64,000 nucleotides of DNA from Thermococcus alcaliphilus. Its GTDB lineage: Archaea; Methanobacteriota_B; Thermococci; Thermococcales; Thermococcaceae. A program made the translations under genes and the position numbers. Every line of letters begins with the position of its first letter. Positions within the stretch are counted from its first letter, which is position 1. Below the pieces are notes generated by a model that saw only the letters and a list, made by a program, of their open reading frames with translations, did not search any database and was not told where the DNA came from. Shown here piece by piece: positions 63,894 through 64,000 of the stretch. The DNA lies in NCBI RefSeq assembly GCF_024054535.1, contig NZ_JAMXLV010000024.1, positions 104,202 through 168,201 of the forward strand, written 5' to 3'.

Positions 63894-64000
63894 ACAGTAT
63901 TTGACTCTGAGGAGGATTTTCAGACCATAACACATTACCCCAAGCAGGATTCGGGTTACAGTAGTCTTTTTCAGAAAACAGGGGATCCTACTGCCAAACC
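63861..64000. mobile_element. Left part of an insertion sequence (runs off window)
   Basis: Begins GGGGCGTGTTTAGTTTCACC exactly where the glycosyltransferase loses its sense, as expected for a terminal inverted repeat. Two frames stay open to the window end: a minus-strand frame ending at about 63876 and a plus-strand frame from about 63894; either could be the transposase. Family cannot be assigned. Confidence 0.55.

Overview
This window is archaeal and almost certainly from a Thermococcus (Thermococcales) species. The support is: RadA without an intein, NucS, a PAC2/PbaB-type proteasome factor, an STT3/AglB oligosaccharyltransferase, GGTGA-type ribosome sites a few bases before most starts, TATA boxes with short or absent leaders, tRNA genes with encoded CCA, IS200/IS605-type TnpB, and moderate G+C. 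The species cannot be named from the sequence.

Layout. 1-5.2 kb: end of an MTA phosphorylase, a winged-helix regulator, a degenerate radical-SAM/SPASM protein, pbaB, a DUF473 gene, nucS and radA. 5.4-10 kb: accessory patch. A TnpB element sits where a K+ channel gene has been destroyed. A dispersed near-palindromic repeat (core TTCCANTGGAA) occurs about ten times, next to a CARF-like protein gene that overlaps a PIN-nuclease gene. 10-26 kb: mostly housekeeping and transport (SDR, PEBP, CcdA/thioredoxin pair, CBS/antiporter pair, Lrp regulator, class III aminotransferase/racemase, MFS, UPF1-like helicase, HEPN/MNT toxin-antitoxin, two tRNAs, transglutaminase, HAD phosphatase, TasA-like and DUF1616 proteins). 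26-31 kb: PIN toxin-antitoxin, a DUF234 ATPase bracketed by two solo IS605-like ends, a SWIM protein and two small membrane-associated genes. 31-37 kb: a tight MoxR/DUF58 operon.

37-64 kb is a large surface-glycan locus: short-form AglB, a polyprenol-type GT2, several GT4 enzymes, a GT-C-like membrane protein, an AP-superfamily enzyme, a UDP-galactopyranose-mutase-like flavoprotein and a flippase. A complete four-gene set predicted to make a UDP-2,3-diacetamido-uronic acid lies further on. Between them is a minus-strand sulfate-activation operon: RHH regulator, ATP sulfurylase, DHH phosphoesterase, AP-family enzyme, APS kinase and TauE-like permease. Together these genes could make, charge, export and possibly sulfate N-glycans; the sulfation step is inference. 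The middle of the locus (about 44-51 kb) is visibly AT-rich and contains decayed glycosyltransferase and transposase pieces, and the last GT4 is cut by an insertion sequence that runs off the window.

The most interesting unexplained items are the TTCCANTGGAA repeats beside the CARF/PIN pair, a structured RNA candidate at 57947-58134 closed by a 16-bp helix and preceded by a well-placed TATA box, and three ATTTAAT repeats at exact 10-bp spacing in front of the RHH regulator that heads the sulfate operon.
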